Assembly (NCBI GenBank): GCA_037013685.1
Contig: CM072887.1
Span: forward strand, 92,028,347 to 92,092,346
Reading direction: 5' to 3'
Length of the DNA stretch: 64,000 bases
DNA from: Acridotheres tristis
Taxonomy: Eukaryota > Chordata > Aves > Passeriformes > Sturnidae
Part shown: positions 27,216-40,500 of the stretch, in pieces
How positions within the stretch are numbered: the first letter of the stretch is position 1
How the letters are laid out: each line of letters starts with the position of its first letter
Translations under genes and position numbers: made by a program
The notes under the pieces: model-generated
The model's database searches: none
Told to the model about the DNA's origin: nothing
Seen by the model: the letters and a program-made list of their open reading frames with translations, nothing else

Positions 27216-27380
27216 GTGCATCTCCATACCTGTTTGGGAAGAATCACTGCAGGGACCCGGTGCTGGTGGCTCTGGAAGGACCTCCCTTCCTCCTGCCAAG
27301 GGGCCCATGCTGAGAAGATTCTGCATCCTCCCAGCTTTAGCTCTCCTGTCAGTTACCCAACCTTCTGCCCCTGTGCCAGG
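27216..27380 (+). other. Candidate exon with splice-like ends (unconfirmed)
   Basis: The segment is preceded by a T-rich tract and CAG (GGTTTCAG) and followed by a good donor (CCAGG then GTGAGG). It is 165 bases, exactly 55 codons, open in the frame starting at 27216, and more GC-rich than its surroundings. A second frame contains a hydrophobic, signal-peptide-like run starting MLRRFCILPALALL at 27308. I recognise neither product. It could be an exon of a coding or long non-coding transcript, or a coincidence of common splice words. Confidence 0.2.
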
Positions 27381-28852
27381 GTGAGGATAAATGGGACCCT
27401 ACCACAGAACCTACTGGAAAAAAGTGAAAGGGCCCTAAACAGTCTATACAAAGACAGTGCCTGACAGCCTGGGCAGATTTTATGTACCTGTCCCTATTGT
27501 TTTTCCCCGTGCTGGCTGCTGGCGTGTTTTTCTATGCGCAGTTTTTCAGGAAGTGGCACGAGGCTCAAGTGATACAGCTGTTGCCATGGAGAAATGCTTC
27601 AGTTTGCACCACTTTATTTATTTTATTTATTTCTGAATGGCAGCATGCTGCAGTATGTAAAATCTGCATGGCTTGCTAGCACACAGGATGCCACAAACCT
27701 GGGGCTGTGTTCAGATATAACCTGTCTTTCAAAAAGCCCAGTAAAAAAGCTGAGCCTCATTTGCAGCTGATTTTATTTCCTGTTTGGGATTGGATTTCCC
27801 TGGAGACTCATGTCTGAATTGTCCACTGAAGCAGAATTAACACCTAGCTGAATTAAATGACTTTTTTTTTTCACTTGATACAAAGACTCTTGATGCCAGT
27901 GCTGTAAAATATGTAATTTCAATGAGACATTCAAAAGTGAATGTAACATGGTATTTTACTCCTTTTTATTTATTTGTATAGCAACTAGAATAATGCAGAT
28001 TCCTTCCTACTTCCATGAAAAAGGCTTAACTTGCATGGTAATGTTTACAATTCATTAACCACTGAAATTTATCCTTCAGCATTACAGTAAATCTTGCCAT
28101 GCTAAAGTGACACAGGAGAAGTGTCACATTCTTTTTTTTTAAGATTGACTAGATCTAGTAATGTCAAAGCATTGTGCAATTATTAGGTGCAAATCATGTC
28201 CTGGATAAAGAATCTTCTTGTCTGTCATTCACTCCCTACCCTCAAGTTTTGAAGGTTTTACAACAGTCATTGTTTGTAACTAAAATCCACAGGCAAATCT
28301 AGTCCATATTTGTGCCACTGTCATTAAACAAAAAATGTAGAAAGATAAGGTAATGTTAAAAAAATTCTATGGATTTTGAGTGAGCTGAGCACATGGGTAT
28401 GGGAGGCAAGCCTTGTTCTGGCTGGACATTATAATTTTAAAATTATATAGAAAAGAAATATAGCTTTTCTAAATCTATTCCTTCATAAAAATAAGTTAAA
28501 TTATTTACAGAAATATAGCATATTGGCTGTAATTACACATCTTAAAATTGTGTTTATGTCATTTGACAGACTCAAGGACTGTACCTTTTCCAGCGTTCTA
28601 TGCAATCCCTGCTGCCTGGGGAAACAGACATGCCAACCAGCCACAGAGACTCTGCAGGATGAGCACTATGTCTTTCTTCTTACTCACATCCCATTATATA
28701 CTGCCAGTTGCTTTGACAGTGCTAGTTATCTTTTAATTGGTTTGGTAGGTATTATATGGTTAGTCATATGCATGGATGATTAATTAAGCCAGTTCATATC
28801 CATATTTAAATTCAAATCTAAGGAGTAATATTAAATTTTGTTCTTCTCCACA
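27381..28852. other. Non-coding sequence
   Basis: No gene recognised. A GTTGCCATGGAGAAA site (27580-27594), resembling an RFX X-box, lies in a patch followed by repeated TTTATTTAT words. An A/T homopolymer-rich piece occurs near 28130. Nothing else stands out. Confidence 0.55.
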
Positions 28853-28930
28853 AGATAAAATAGAGGGATAATCAAAGGATAAAATAAGGATAAATAGATT
28901 AAAAATAAGATTAAAATAAGGATAAAAAGA
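28853..28930. repeat. Degenerate GATAAAATA-type tandem repeat
   Basis: Imperfect repeats of GGATAAAATA and AAGATTAAAATA words, purine-rich on the plus strand, over about 80 bases. This is an imperfect minisatellite or low-complexity tract. Confidence 0.75.
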
Positions 28931-30418
28931 TCCATAGTTATAAAGGGATGGAAATTAATAGAATTGGTGACTCTTCACTATGAGTTATTTAATGGTCCAC
29001 AGACTTGAACTGCATTACAGAACTAATTTCAAAGTAATATCTTTCATTAGCACAATACATGTACTTTCATTATGTCAAAGAAGTAATATCAAGCCTTCAT
29101 TCTCACCTAAGAAGGTCATATGGCCTGTTGTCCTTGCATGGGAGAGCAGACCAATAATTCAGCACTAGAAAATTTAACACTGAACTTTCCAAAAATTTGC
29201 ATGAGAGTCTTACAGGACTGAAGTAAGCATCTGTCAGAGAAAAGTCCCTGAAAGAGTTAGTCAACAAAATGTCAGGTGTAAAGATACTGGAGACTGCAAA
29301 GAGAAAGAAACCCACTTATGGCATATAAATGATTTGTCATCCTGGGTGTCACCTGGTGTGACCTAGATTTTAAAAATTAGATGCAGCATTCAGGCAACCT
29401 TAAATATGGACATTGGCAAAATCAGCTGCTAAGAGAGGTCTAGAATCCAGCATCTTCTACTTTTCACTGGTAGCAGCTTTGTTGGTCAGGAAATGCCCCT
29501 TAAGGCAATATGACAAGATTCTTGAAGTACTACCGCTGCTAAACTAGCTTTCTGAATCCTTCCTAAATCTAAAATTCATAGGCCAGGCAGCCAAGTTCTG
29601 ACTGAATTTCTAGAAGAGTTGGTCTTTCAGTGATGCTCATGATAACACATTGGCAGCATGGGGTGCAGCACAAAGACCTTTCATGCCACTGGCCAGGATG
29701 CTAACTCTCAGCAGCTGCGAGCTGCATCACTTCCTCACTCTGAATTTCCCAGCATGTCTCCAACTTCGGAGGCAGGCACAGAGAACTGCAAGGTGGTACC
29801 CACCAAGCATGGGGCACATCTCCTGCCAGGGACTGGCATTGGAGAGCCTGTCCCTTCACTTAGTGGCATTCAGGATATTGATGTTAAAAAACCCCACCCC
29901 ATGAAACAGCCCTAGCTGCACTTTTCATTATTTACTTTAACCTTTCAGAAGCAGACCCTAACATTTGATTTCTCTCTGCTATGCATACAGAGCCCAGCAG
30001 TGTAGGCAACCAGCTGCATAACACAGGTTGAAATTGCAAACAGGAGATTTCTAGGCTTCCCCTGCACAAGTTGACATAGCAGGTGACATGTCAGCTTAAA
30101 AAAATCATCAGTACACTTGAATAGATTTATTTTTTTAACTTTTGGAGTCCTATTTTTTTCTTATCCATGATACTTCCAGGACCTTCAGGAACGGACTGTC
30201 TTGCTGTAATCTGTCTGTTACAGACCAACTACTTGGAAAGGGTTAAACACATCAGCCATTCTATTCAAGAAATGAACAGGAGTGAAAACTGCAACTCCTA
30301 AGAGACCAGCCTATCCTCTGGGCAAAGCACACACATCAGTCATTAAGGAAACAGGGTCTGCTTCTTAGAGGATGACAAAAGGAAAAAAAATCCCAAACTC
30401 CAACTAATATTTATTTGC
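28931..30418. other. Non-coding sequence
   Basis: No gene or named repeat. The patch at 29640-29920 is richer in GC and open in two plus frames (84-85 codons). It has no recognisable domain and no splice or promoter evidence. Confidence 0.55.
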
Positions 30419-30552
30419 CAAACAAACCTGAGTGAGTTCTTTGAAAGGGTGACCAAGGAAATAGATGATAGAAAGGTGATGAAAGCAATCTGTCTGTATT
30501 TCACCCAGGCATTTGAAAAGCTGTCAGATCTAAAACTGCTGGGGAAATGATA
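30419..30552 (+). mobile_element. CR1 LINE ORF2 fragment spanning RT motif A
   Basis: In the frame set by codon 30434, the sequence reads TNLSEFFERVTKEIDDRK and then ICLYFTQAFEKLSD. This aligns with the avian CR1 reverse transcriptase, where TNL-FYD-VT--VDEGK leads into motif A (YLDFSKAFDTVSH). The frame stays open for about 40 codons without an indel, which makes the match secure despite its shortness. The catalytic aspartate of motif A is a tyrosine codon here (TAT, 30497-30499), so the copy is dead. Neither the 5' nor the 3' neighbouring CR1 sequence is recognisable, so this is an isolated island of an older insertion. Confidence 0.85.
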
Positions 30553-33500
30553 AGACAGGAACAAGTACTATATTGACATCGATTAAAAGGTGTCTGTCAT
30601 CCCAAACCAGAAAAATGCTAAGTAATGAAGTAACTAGTAAGTAACTAGTTAAAAGGTGGAGAGGCAGAGGTCTTGACATGGGCATGTCCCAAAATCTGGG
30701 TTCATCCTGAGAGTTTTTTCTATATTTTAGGTATGATTTCTTAGGACTTATTTCAAATGAATAAAATAAAAATAGATGAAGGAGGAGGAGGACTTGTCCC
30801 TGTTATGATTGCTACTGCAATTCAGAAAAGTATCTATATTCCACATATGTATTTATGTTCTCCATGGATTTCAATTTAATAGCACTATACTTCCTTAGAA
30901 AGTGAATAGAAAAAGTCAGCAAAAAATAAAAACCAGGTTATTGAAAATTACTTTTATGACTTGAGATCAGACCATGCCGCATATGCTGCACAAAATACTC
31001 AAAAGGATGAACAATAAACTCTCTTTCACAGAAGTAAATGGAAACCCCACATATTGGTCTTGGTCAAACACACAGATCTTATTCTAGGCCCCTACACAAA
31101 GGCATGCCAACTAAAGCCCAGGTAGTGGGAAACCTCTGGCATTTCTGGAAAACAGCCAGTTTCCAGTGCAACACAAAAATAATAAGAATTCAGGACAATT
31201 TTTTTTCTAGAATTTTTTGCAGCTTGAAACAGAAAGAAATTAAGACAAGAAGAATGAGACTGTCGAGATTCTAACAAAACACGATTCTGTAAAATCTTTT
31301 TCTCGTTTCTCTCTTCATATATGATTCTCCATTTAACTCTGTGCAATTGCAACTTACCAGTTTTAAGAGATGTTCATAATTCAGGATCAGATCTCTATGA
31401 CCTGTCAGTTTTTTAATAAAATATGTTCAATTTACATTCAGACTTCAAGAAAATGGGAAATTGAAAAAGATTAAAGCATTTGTGATAGTCTAAAGCAAAG
31501 AATTGCACTGCCTAAAACAAATATTCATTTTTCCTTGTTATTAATAATACATGTATAAAGCATATTAAGAACTACAAAACACAAATATGTCACACTTCTT
31601 TTTCTACTGCAATATTCAAAGTCACTGATTGCTCATGAATAAGAACTTCAAAAGCTGTGTGAAAATGCACTTCCCACTACCTCAGCAATACAAAGAGCTT
31701 TAATCTCAAGATGATAGGTTTACAGAGGTATTACTTAAACATAAAAGTTTAATCAATAAAAAGACTTGTGTACAATGTAATTTTTAATATAGTTTTTTAC
31801 AACAGAAGAGACATTGGACATGAAAGTTATATATTTCATGTTCATCATACAGAAATTTTCAAATTGGGCCTAGTTAAATATACAGAAGCCATTAGACTAA
31901 GAAAAATGTGACCTTCTTTCCCCCCTCCCTTACATTTTCATGCATGAAATATGGAATGGTTCTCTTCCAGTGTCATGTGAAGCTACTGCAATCTAAACAT
32001 ACTATCAGCAGCAACAGAAATGCTGCTTCTGTTTATAAACAAAAGGGATAGCTGCAACACTAGTTCAACTGGCAGCTTTGGGCAGGTCATGGTGCCAATT
32101 CTATTCCTTGGCTGTTTTGCACCTCTGTGGTGCAGCATGCTTTTTCTGACTGGCAGCTGGGAGGAAGGATGGAGACAACTCCTTCTTATGGCCACAGAGT
32201 ACCCTCATCATCAGCTCATGACAGTCCTCACTGTTAGACTCTGCTGCACGTACATGATCCCCAATCCCTCAGCTGGTCCATCCAACAGCACAGTTAAGAA
32301 ACTCTTTTGACTTCTCCCTTGGGTGCTTCACCTTCCTGTACAAAGAGTACTAGGAGTCTCATTAATAATGGAAAGCTTTATGAAAGACAATAAAAAGTAA
32401 TGAAGTAAGAAAAAAAAAAAAGGCCAAGCAAATATTAGACCTGATGAAACTTCCAGGTACTTTTACTTTAAATAACGTTTCACAAAAAAGTGGCTAAAGC
32501 ATTTTAGTACCAGGGCTTTTAAAATATTTGAAATATGTGACTCAAAACTTCCAGAACCTTCTCTAATCCCATATTACTTGACAAGTTTCAAATTTCTAGG
32601 TCAATACATACAAGAACAAGTATTTTTTTTTACAACGCAGGTAACAACTTTTTAAAAGATTCTTTATGAGAGATCATTGCGTAAGACTGAATTTTTTTGT
32701 GAGCAAGTTTCCAGTTTGATGGAAAAAGAAAAAATCATTTCCCAAAACAGTTAAATTATTCACAAAATTGTTGCTTTTGAATATTTTTCATCACACACCA
32801 TCATTTGGTGCGTGTATTTATATTTCTTTGGTGTTTTTCACTATCATATCACAATACCAATACAACATCTACTCTGCACTAAGACAGTGGAGGTTTCAGA
32901 ATAAGAATCGAAATCTACTTTTATATACTTTTATAATGCATATTTTAAATATTCCATGAGTTTTCAAAATCTTGCTTGGAATTCTGGCCTAAAACATTAC
33001 TGCCTCATTCCTACCTGAATTGTCTATGTGATGAGTAGCATCATAACCATTTGTAGTGATCTCTTGTAAATTTTGTAAAATATTACAGGTTGAGGTTTAA
33101 ACTACAGTTACTCATACTCACGATGCTTCCTTAACATTCTTTGCTGGTGTTCTCACCAGTGCCTCCATAATGCAAGTGCATTTATTTAACATCAACTTGG
33201 AGTTCACTGAGTCCAATATAAAACCTAGAAGCATTGATGGGACTATATTCATTAATTTCAGCTTCCTTGGGATCAGACCCGTAGGAATATAGCCATATTA
33301 CAATGCTGCTTCTAGAAAGAATCATTTACCAGCCCATCTGGAACAGAACTGAAATGCAGAATAAGATAATATCTGAATTTGAAATATCCAATTCCAAAGA
33401 CTCTTTGAATTGAGATGGAAACAGCTGCATAGCCAGAAACATCCTAGTGTACAAACTAAATACTAATAACTAAATAATACTGTACTGGAAGCATACTGTT

Positions 33501-33702
33501 TGCAAAAAGAGTAACACTAATGCAATGCATTACTATTCATGATTATTACATGTATTATTAGTATAATTAACATCCATTCATAAATCCATAGACATGGGTT
33601 TGGATAGATGGACTACCTATTCTTATGGTGAACACAAAATCAGCTCGACAGCTGGGTTGCAGTATTGTGATCACTGATAAAAAGTTTGGTCCGTGGCTGG
33701 AT
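30553..33702. other. AT-rich non-coding sequence
   Basis: No gene or RNA recognised. A plus-strand frame at 32020-32310 (96 codons) and opposing short frames show no domain. An A12 run lies near 32410. The end of this block, 33225-33285 (GATGGGACTA, then TTCATTAATTTCAG and GGATCAGACCC), faintly resembles the tail of an ancient amniote repeat, but this is not secure. Confidence 0.55.
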
Positions 33703-34160
33703 ACTAGTGGCATCTCCACACCTTAAAACTGGGGTCAGTTGTTTAACACCTTCACTACTTTCTGGAGGAGATGACAGCCCTGTGTCAGTTTAGGGGAAAG
33801 GTCAGTACAATGCCTGTATACTGCTATTCACAAGGACCTGGCAGAGGAGCAGGCTGACAATAAACTTGTGGTGTGCAAAGATAAATGTCAAGTCCTGCAT
33901 CTGGCAAGCCTCTTGCCTCAGCTGAGGCTGGTGGTCAATTGATTCCAAGGCAGTTTTTCAGAAAATAACTTGGAATTCCTGGTGGATAGAGTTAAATATG
34001 ACTTAATGGGACGCTCTTGAATTCTTTCAAACATTGGATCAGGTTTTCTAGAAAGGCTGCAGATATCTCCATCCTTGGAGTTCAAACTTGACTCTACAAT
34101 GCCCTGAGAAACTCCAGGTTGGCATTGCTTTGAGTGTAACTGTTATGCAGAGCTCCCTTA
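33703..34160 (+). mobile_element. CR1 LINE fragment, internally deleted, ORF2 to 3' end
   Basis: Several CR1 landmarks occur in the right order on the plus strand. They are ACTGGGGTCAG and TTTAACACCTTC (the RT segment before the catalytic aspartates), TGTCAAGTCCTGCATCTGG at about 33887-33905, CTTGGAATTCCTGGTGGATAG at about 33970, and CTCCATCCTTGGAGTTCAAACTTGACT at about 34069. The last is followed by CTTTGAG and a degraded GAGCTCCCTT near the 3' end. Spacing between landmarks is shorter than in an intact element, so there are internal deletions, and frames are broken. The family differs in detail from the copy at 59852, suggesting another CR1 subfamily. Confidence 0.85.
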
Positions 34161-37100
34161 AAATTTGTATTATTTTGTGGCTCTAGATTTTAACAACCTG
34201 CTCATAAAAATATGGAATACTATGCATTTACACTGATTGGTAAAGAATTGACTCTGTTGCATACTACATCAACCTGTCTACATCTTTTACGAGTGAATAG
34301 AGTCGTACTTCAGCATTCTTGTGCAGCATCATATCCTGTTCAATTTTCCCTTCATAAACTGGGACAGCATATTTGTCATTCTTAAAGCAAGAAATAATTT
34401 TGTAAGTCTGACACTGCAACAATGAATGTACAGCATACTCATAAGGCAGATATTGTCTAGCTAAAAGAGAAAGAATGCTAGCATCTGTTTCATATAATTT
34501 AGTGACTACCTTCTGCATAGACATAGCACACCATTCGTAGCATATGCCCGTTGCTCACTATGTTTAATAAATAGATTGCCTTCTGTTCATTCGATAACAC
34601 AAATTTACTTGCTTTAAAAAATGACTTTGTATACCCTAAGAAAATGTAACCTCATTGAATTGGACTTCGCCTATAAAATGGCCTTTTTTTGACAGTACCA
34701 TGCAATTAAGGGGCACATCCCTGAGTGCACACAGCTACCTGGAGCACATAAGTTTACTGTTCTCCTTTCCACTGCTAATTGACCTCTTTTCCAGTATACC
34801 TCTCCATGATACTCTGCTTACCATGTTTTTCTTAAAACTGCTTTTTACTATCCCATGGATTTTTATTATCTCCAGACTAAATGCGTTGCAATTCTTTAGT
34901 TAACCTGAAGCCTTTGAAGAAACATTAAAGACTTTATTGTGTTATTTCCTGGAGGTAGTGAAGTTCTTTGCTATGAAGATGTAATGTGTGCTGGTGTTTG
35001 TGTCACAGCATCTGTATAAATATCAAGTTTGTTCTCTACTGTATGTTGAAATTTTCTGCCTCTGCATGGGTTTCCTCCTGTCTATCACTATGTTCTGGTT
35101 ATCATCTTTCCTGCACTTCCTGTGGTTTCTCTTTACATTGCCTCTTTTGTCTTTCTGACTTAGAACAGAAAGTGACAAATGAATGTAAGCTATTATGTGA
35201 CACAAAGAATGAGGCTTCATGTTGTCTTTGGTATTATTGATATTACTGTCATTTTGCCGTAACTCATTCGAACTGTCCCTCATGTAATAAAATTATTTTA
35301 AAACAGAGGGAGTGTCAGTACCTTCTAGGAAGTTATGACTCTTAAAATACCAGTATGTACTGATTCAGTACAGTAGCAACACCCAGCAATTGAATTGCAG
35401 ATGTTACCTGTATCCAGATAAAATCAGTAAAAATAAACACTAACTCTTCTAAGTCACAGGCTTGAAAACGATCACTCTGAAGTGCTGCAACTGAAGCTCC
35501 TTACTATTGAGGTGAAGCTCTTTATTCTCTGAGCTCTCCTACTTTGGATGACACGTTTTCTGTAGTAAAACTCCATATTTAAAAGTCAAATAATGTGAAC
35601 TTTAATTCAGCTGCAGTGGTGCTTTTCCTTAATTCTGAGAAAGTATAATCTCTCTGCTGAGAAACAAAGTATCAATTGAGATTGAATTTACTCAATTATA
35701 TCGATAACCATCCTTCAATGGACTTCCTTACTTCAATTAGATTTCAAAGGCCTGACTACAAGAAAGTGATGATTCTGGACATTCTAAATTGGATATATTT
35801 CACTTTATAGATTTTTCAAGTTGATGGAACATTAGGGTTAGTTCATTTGCAATACAGAGTTCTGAATTTCTCTCTTTCCAGGGTTCATTTTTGCCATACC
35901 AGTCATTCAAATACCTCTCATTGACCTGCTGATAGTCCATAAGACAACACAATTTTATTGAGATCATAGTTTTTTTTCTCTGAGTACATGTCCAAATTCT
36001 GAGGCACATAAGTACTCCAAAGACAAAAATAACTTAACATATTTGAATATTTAGTTTCTATGGAGACAAAACTAAAATGTCTAATGTGAGTTTATATTCA
36101 GCCTGATGCCTTACAGATTAGAAGCACTTCATTAAGCCTTAGAGAGAGATATTATTACATAAATAAATATGAAAAAAAAAACCCACCCCAAATCCCAAAT
36201 CCTGTGCTTCTAATATGCACCTGTGTATTCTAGTTGTGTATGAATTGCTGCTGGCAGCCAGTTCCTGTTTTTCTATTCCCACCCTACATTAGAGACTTAT
36301 TGATAGACTCAAGACATATTTTGTGTCATTTTCAATAGAAAAATCTTTTCATTGAAACATGAGAAAACTCAAAAGTCAGGACTTTGAGGCCTCTAGCTTT
36401 TACTCCAAGCGTTTAGAGAATAATAGCTACAGACTTTACTGCTACAGCTGCCTGATGCTGCTAGGTCAAAGTAATGAATGTTACATGTCTGACCTTTTAA
36501 GCCAGGATCAGCAAAAAAAGGCCTGAAAAGCACAGCATCATGATTAGAGCTGTAGAAGTACTCGTGAGACTTCTTTCAGGCAGTTGGACACAGAGCCCAC
36601 TTTTAAAAGTCCATTTTAAGTGGCACTCTAGTCAGTCTTAAAGATCATATTTGAAAAGGCGTTGTTTACAATTATCATCGGCTTTAATGATGTTTTCTGA
36701 ACCCTGTGCTTCTGCAAGCCTTATTAGCTAGCTTAATGTCTCAGTCAGCTGTTGGTTCTCACAAACTGCAGGTAAAATACAACATGAGATTATGGATACT
36801 GAGGGTTTCTGTAAAGCTTTGTCCCAGGCTTTGATGATTATGCCTGGGCCAACTTCCATGGTGATAACCATGTAAGTTGTCATTAGCACAGCACTGGGCT
36901 TCAACTAAGTCCCCAGCAGGGCTTTTTTATCTCCAAACTGTATCACATTAAATATGGCTGCAAGGTTTTTTGGCTTGAAACTTGCTCAAAAATGACCAGT
37001 TCAGAGCTTGAGCAAAATTACTATAAGTATAGACATCTAGAAGAACCATGAATTATAGTGTGGGAGACAGGCTTGGCCATCTTAAGTTGATCTAACTTAC

Positions 37101-37240
37101 TTGATTTTCATACTACTAATTCTGTTTATCCACCTGAGCATCTGCCAAAATTTTTATGTTAAAAAAGACTGTGTATCTGCTCAGCTAAAATTTATTATGC
37201 AAAAGGACATAAAAAGCAAAGAACAGCAGCATAAAGTGGG
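34161..37240. other. AT-rich non-coding sequence
   Basis: No gene or named repeat. Short frames (86 codons or fewer) on both strands near 34264-35283 are unremarkable. An A9 tract followed by CCCACCCC lies near 36173-36190. Confidence 0.6.
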
Positions 37241-37520
37241 TTCAGTGGACAGAAGTTCCACTGCCTGCCGAACTAACTGCAGTGCAGAGACAGATGGGAG
37301 CAGCATTGGAATTGTTCCCAAGTGGAGGCTGACAGCAGTGAGGTCCCTGCCCCTGCCCCTGCCCCGGGCAGGTCTGTGTCTGCTCGCTTGCTGCTCGCCT
37401 GGCTGTCGGCAGCTTGGAGCCAACACGGGCTGCTCCCCTGAGTCCCCTTTCAGTTGTGTTTCCATGCCTGCCATCAACACCGTGTCAGCCTCCTTCACTG
37501 GCAATGAGTGTTCATAACAG
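37241..37520. other. GC-rich patch with G-quadruplex motif (37345-37365)
   Basis: About 280 bases of GC-rich sequence stand out from AT-rich surroundings and contain several CpGs. CCC-TG-CCCC-TG-CCCC-TG-CCCC lies at 37345-37365, so the minus strand carries four G runs of 3-4 with two-base loops, a canonical G4 motif. The patch is open on both strands (plus frame 138 codons from 37101, minus frame 115 codons). The G4 repeat and low stop density of GC-rich DNA explain this, and I recognise neither product. It may be a decayed repeat, an orphan CpG-island-like element or an exon. None of these is proven. Confidence 0.5.
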
Positions 37521-40500
37521 CACTTCAAACTACTAAATCGGACGTTTTTCCACCCAGAGGTTTGTTATGCTGCAGACCAACCCAAGGAAGTTCTGTACAG
37601 ACTGACCCCATGTTTAGGTGCCTACCTATGGCACTGCATTATAAAGATTTACCACTCAAATAAATATGAATTTAGGGACTTTCACCTCCATTTTCCAGAC
37701 CATCATTAATATTAGAGTCTGCAACTGTCATTTCACTACATATTCTAATTTATATACGCCTTATTTGTACTTTCAGCATAGAATTTTAAGCAGACCTGTG
37801 CAGTTAAGACCTTGTGCAATCAGGTTGTCCATTGGTTTGAAAGTTTGCAACTAACTGTGAATTCAAGACCCGACTAAAAGGGAATACAAATTATTAGAGA
37901 TAATTTATAAAAATCAGAAAATAGTAGGGGAATGCACAACAGTGACTCCACTTAGGCAGAAACCAGGCCTGAGACCGGAGCTGGCAGAAACCAAATGCGC
38001 ACATGGCACATGGGTATCAGCTAAGCAATGCTCAGACAGCTGCAGGGTGGCAACAACATTGCCACTGTATGGGCTCTTATGTGGGATGAAAAGTCAGACA
38101 ATGAACACAATTCATGGGGAATTAGACTTCAGTGTTTCCATTTGCCTAAATAGGAGCTCATTTTGTGCATGCTATCATGCTCATCAGTTATCCTGATTAA
38201 TTAAGACTTGCCTGTGTACTTGATGCCTTATAAATTCTTATGCAGAGTAGCTGATGGAAAAAACATTTACTTATCACCCACTAAAACCCCAAAAAGAGAT
38301 TTATATTACTTGGCTAGAATTCTACCAAAATACTTCCAGGTTCTTTAGAAGCCCGAACATATCTTGCATATTTATTTGGCTCAACAGGAGCAAAACTCAG
38401 CTGCCTAAAGGAATCTTGGCAAACACTTTTGAGTCCATATACAGTTGGGGTGAAGATAAAGTGCTATTGGGTGAATAGGTTGCTATTTATCTAATATTAA
38501 AACAGACACCTTAAATAGGTCAGATGAATATGAATCTTATCCTGAAAGTACTTGCTTCTCTCCATTTACTCTAGAGTCTGAGGTAACTAGCTTTCACAGA
38601 GACACCTAGAGTGTAAATACTTAGTTAGGTGGAATGAATGTCACTTCTGAAAATCAAATGTAGAATCATATACTTAATATGCAAATAAATCATGCCAAGG
38701 ATTCCACAGTGAATTTCTTTAAAAGGAAAAATGAAATGAACCAGGTCTCATTAAACCTCAGCTGATTTTTTTCCTCTTGAGTAAAACCCGAAGAATAAAT
38801 CTTTTCCATTTCAAAAGTTCTTGTTCTGTATCTCCAATACAGAAAAACAGTTGACCTGAACAGTTAGACTAACATGAGAGACAGACACACTAGTCACTGC
38901 TTGGAAGCAGAGATCTTCCCTACTGTCTCCTCTTCCAAACAAGTTTTTCTATAAGGCTGAAATTTGGTAGTTGATGGCACAACCTCCCACTCGTCTGTGA
39001 CAACTGCAAAAAAATACCCATAGCCCCTGCCATCTCCATTCCTTGGCATTTCCTGCAACCAAACCTTGTCAGTTTTAACTCTGTTCATTTTGCCCCAACT
39101 GAAGAACATGAATAGTTGTCTAGGATGATTTAGCAAGATTTAACATTATCTTTTAGAGGAAAAAGCAAGGAAATTACAAGGAAAACAAATAATTGGAAAC
39201 AAATTGGAAAAACAATTCTAGAAGGTAGTTACTAATAATATTCTCTACCTGTGTAGACTATTTCTTACCCCAAGCCCCTCCAGGAGATGACTCATACATG
39301 TAGGGACTCTATCACAGTGCCTTATATAGTGCAATGCTTAATGAGCCTGGGAGCCCAGCATTGATTCACCATCTGATACATGCCACTGCACACCCCTGAG
39401 ACCTGGCCCACAGCTGACCCAGAGCAGAAGGTGCTCATGTGGGCTGAGCTGCCCATTTTGCTGAGTAATTTGAAGCGTGGAGAGCAGGGCACAAAAAGCA
39501 AAGGCCTCTGCCCTCCCCTTTCTCACACCCACATGGGTGCAGGTTGTGGAGAGGCTCACGTCCAGAACTGCAGACTTAGAATTGAGAATTTCCAGCATTC
39601 ACTGTCCTGCCACAGGCTGTACTTCTCTACTGCCTAAGGTATGGAAATCAGCTTCCAGAACTGACCTACTTGCTCTAAGAGAGGCTCTGTGAAGTTAGGG
39701 CAAATCAGCAGTGCAGTTTTTAGGAATTTTGAACTTAGCATTGGGGTATGAGAACACTATGAATTGCATTAACAATCCAGAAGAAAGTTTTACTAAATCT
39801 GGCCCAGAATGTCTAGAGATCTATCAAATTTAAATTTTGTTTTCTTTTTAGAAATATTAAGAATATAAAGTCTACCATGAAAACACTTTAAGACAGTGAT
39901 AACTATATTTTTGTCCTGTCGTAACATGGCTGACACCTTATCTAGCATTCTTTGCATATCTAGCACTGATGGGAAAATAGGTTAGACTTCAGCTTTGTAA
40001 GTATGAAAAATATCTGAAACACTCCAAACACCTCTATTTCAAGAAAAAATAATTTGCTGTATTGAGCAAATTGACTAAGATTTTGGTGTCCACATGAGAA
40101 AGATCTTGCTCACAAAATGTGCTTTTGTTTCAATAAATAAAAAAGATGCCTTCAAAGACATAAAAAAATTGAAACATTCATGTCATCATATCTGTAATTT
40201 CTATTGCAGACATGTCTCCTATTGCATAACAAATCTGCGTAACAAAAGCTATGACCTTAAATAGCAAAATAACTCACTATGTATCTTTTTAGAGTACATG
40301 AGGAGTGAATAGTATAACATGTATTCAGACCATGAAATTCACTAATATCATTAAAATGCATGACAATCAACAAACAGCTATAAGCCACCTTGACCAAAGT
40401 TAGTGCATCAAGCAAATCCTTACTTGGGAGTGTGTCACTTCATTAATTGGAACAGTAACTGGGTTTGTTTGATAGAGTGAAATGTATTCCTCATCTTAAA

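Noticed and set aside
33225..33285. Possible ancient amniote SINE tail
   Set aside because: Only short words (GATGGGACTA, GGATCAGACCC) match from memory, which is not enough to annotate without alignment.
37101..37517. 138-codon plus frame beginning with a hydrophobic, signal-peptide-like stretch
   Set aside because: The hydrophobic start comes from T-rich DNA, and the rest from the GC-rich G4 patch that is equally open on the minus strand. No recognisable domain, so it is kept only as a finding about the patch.
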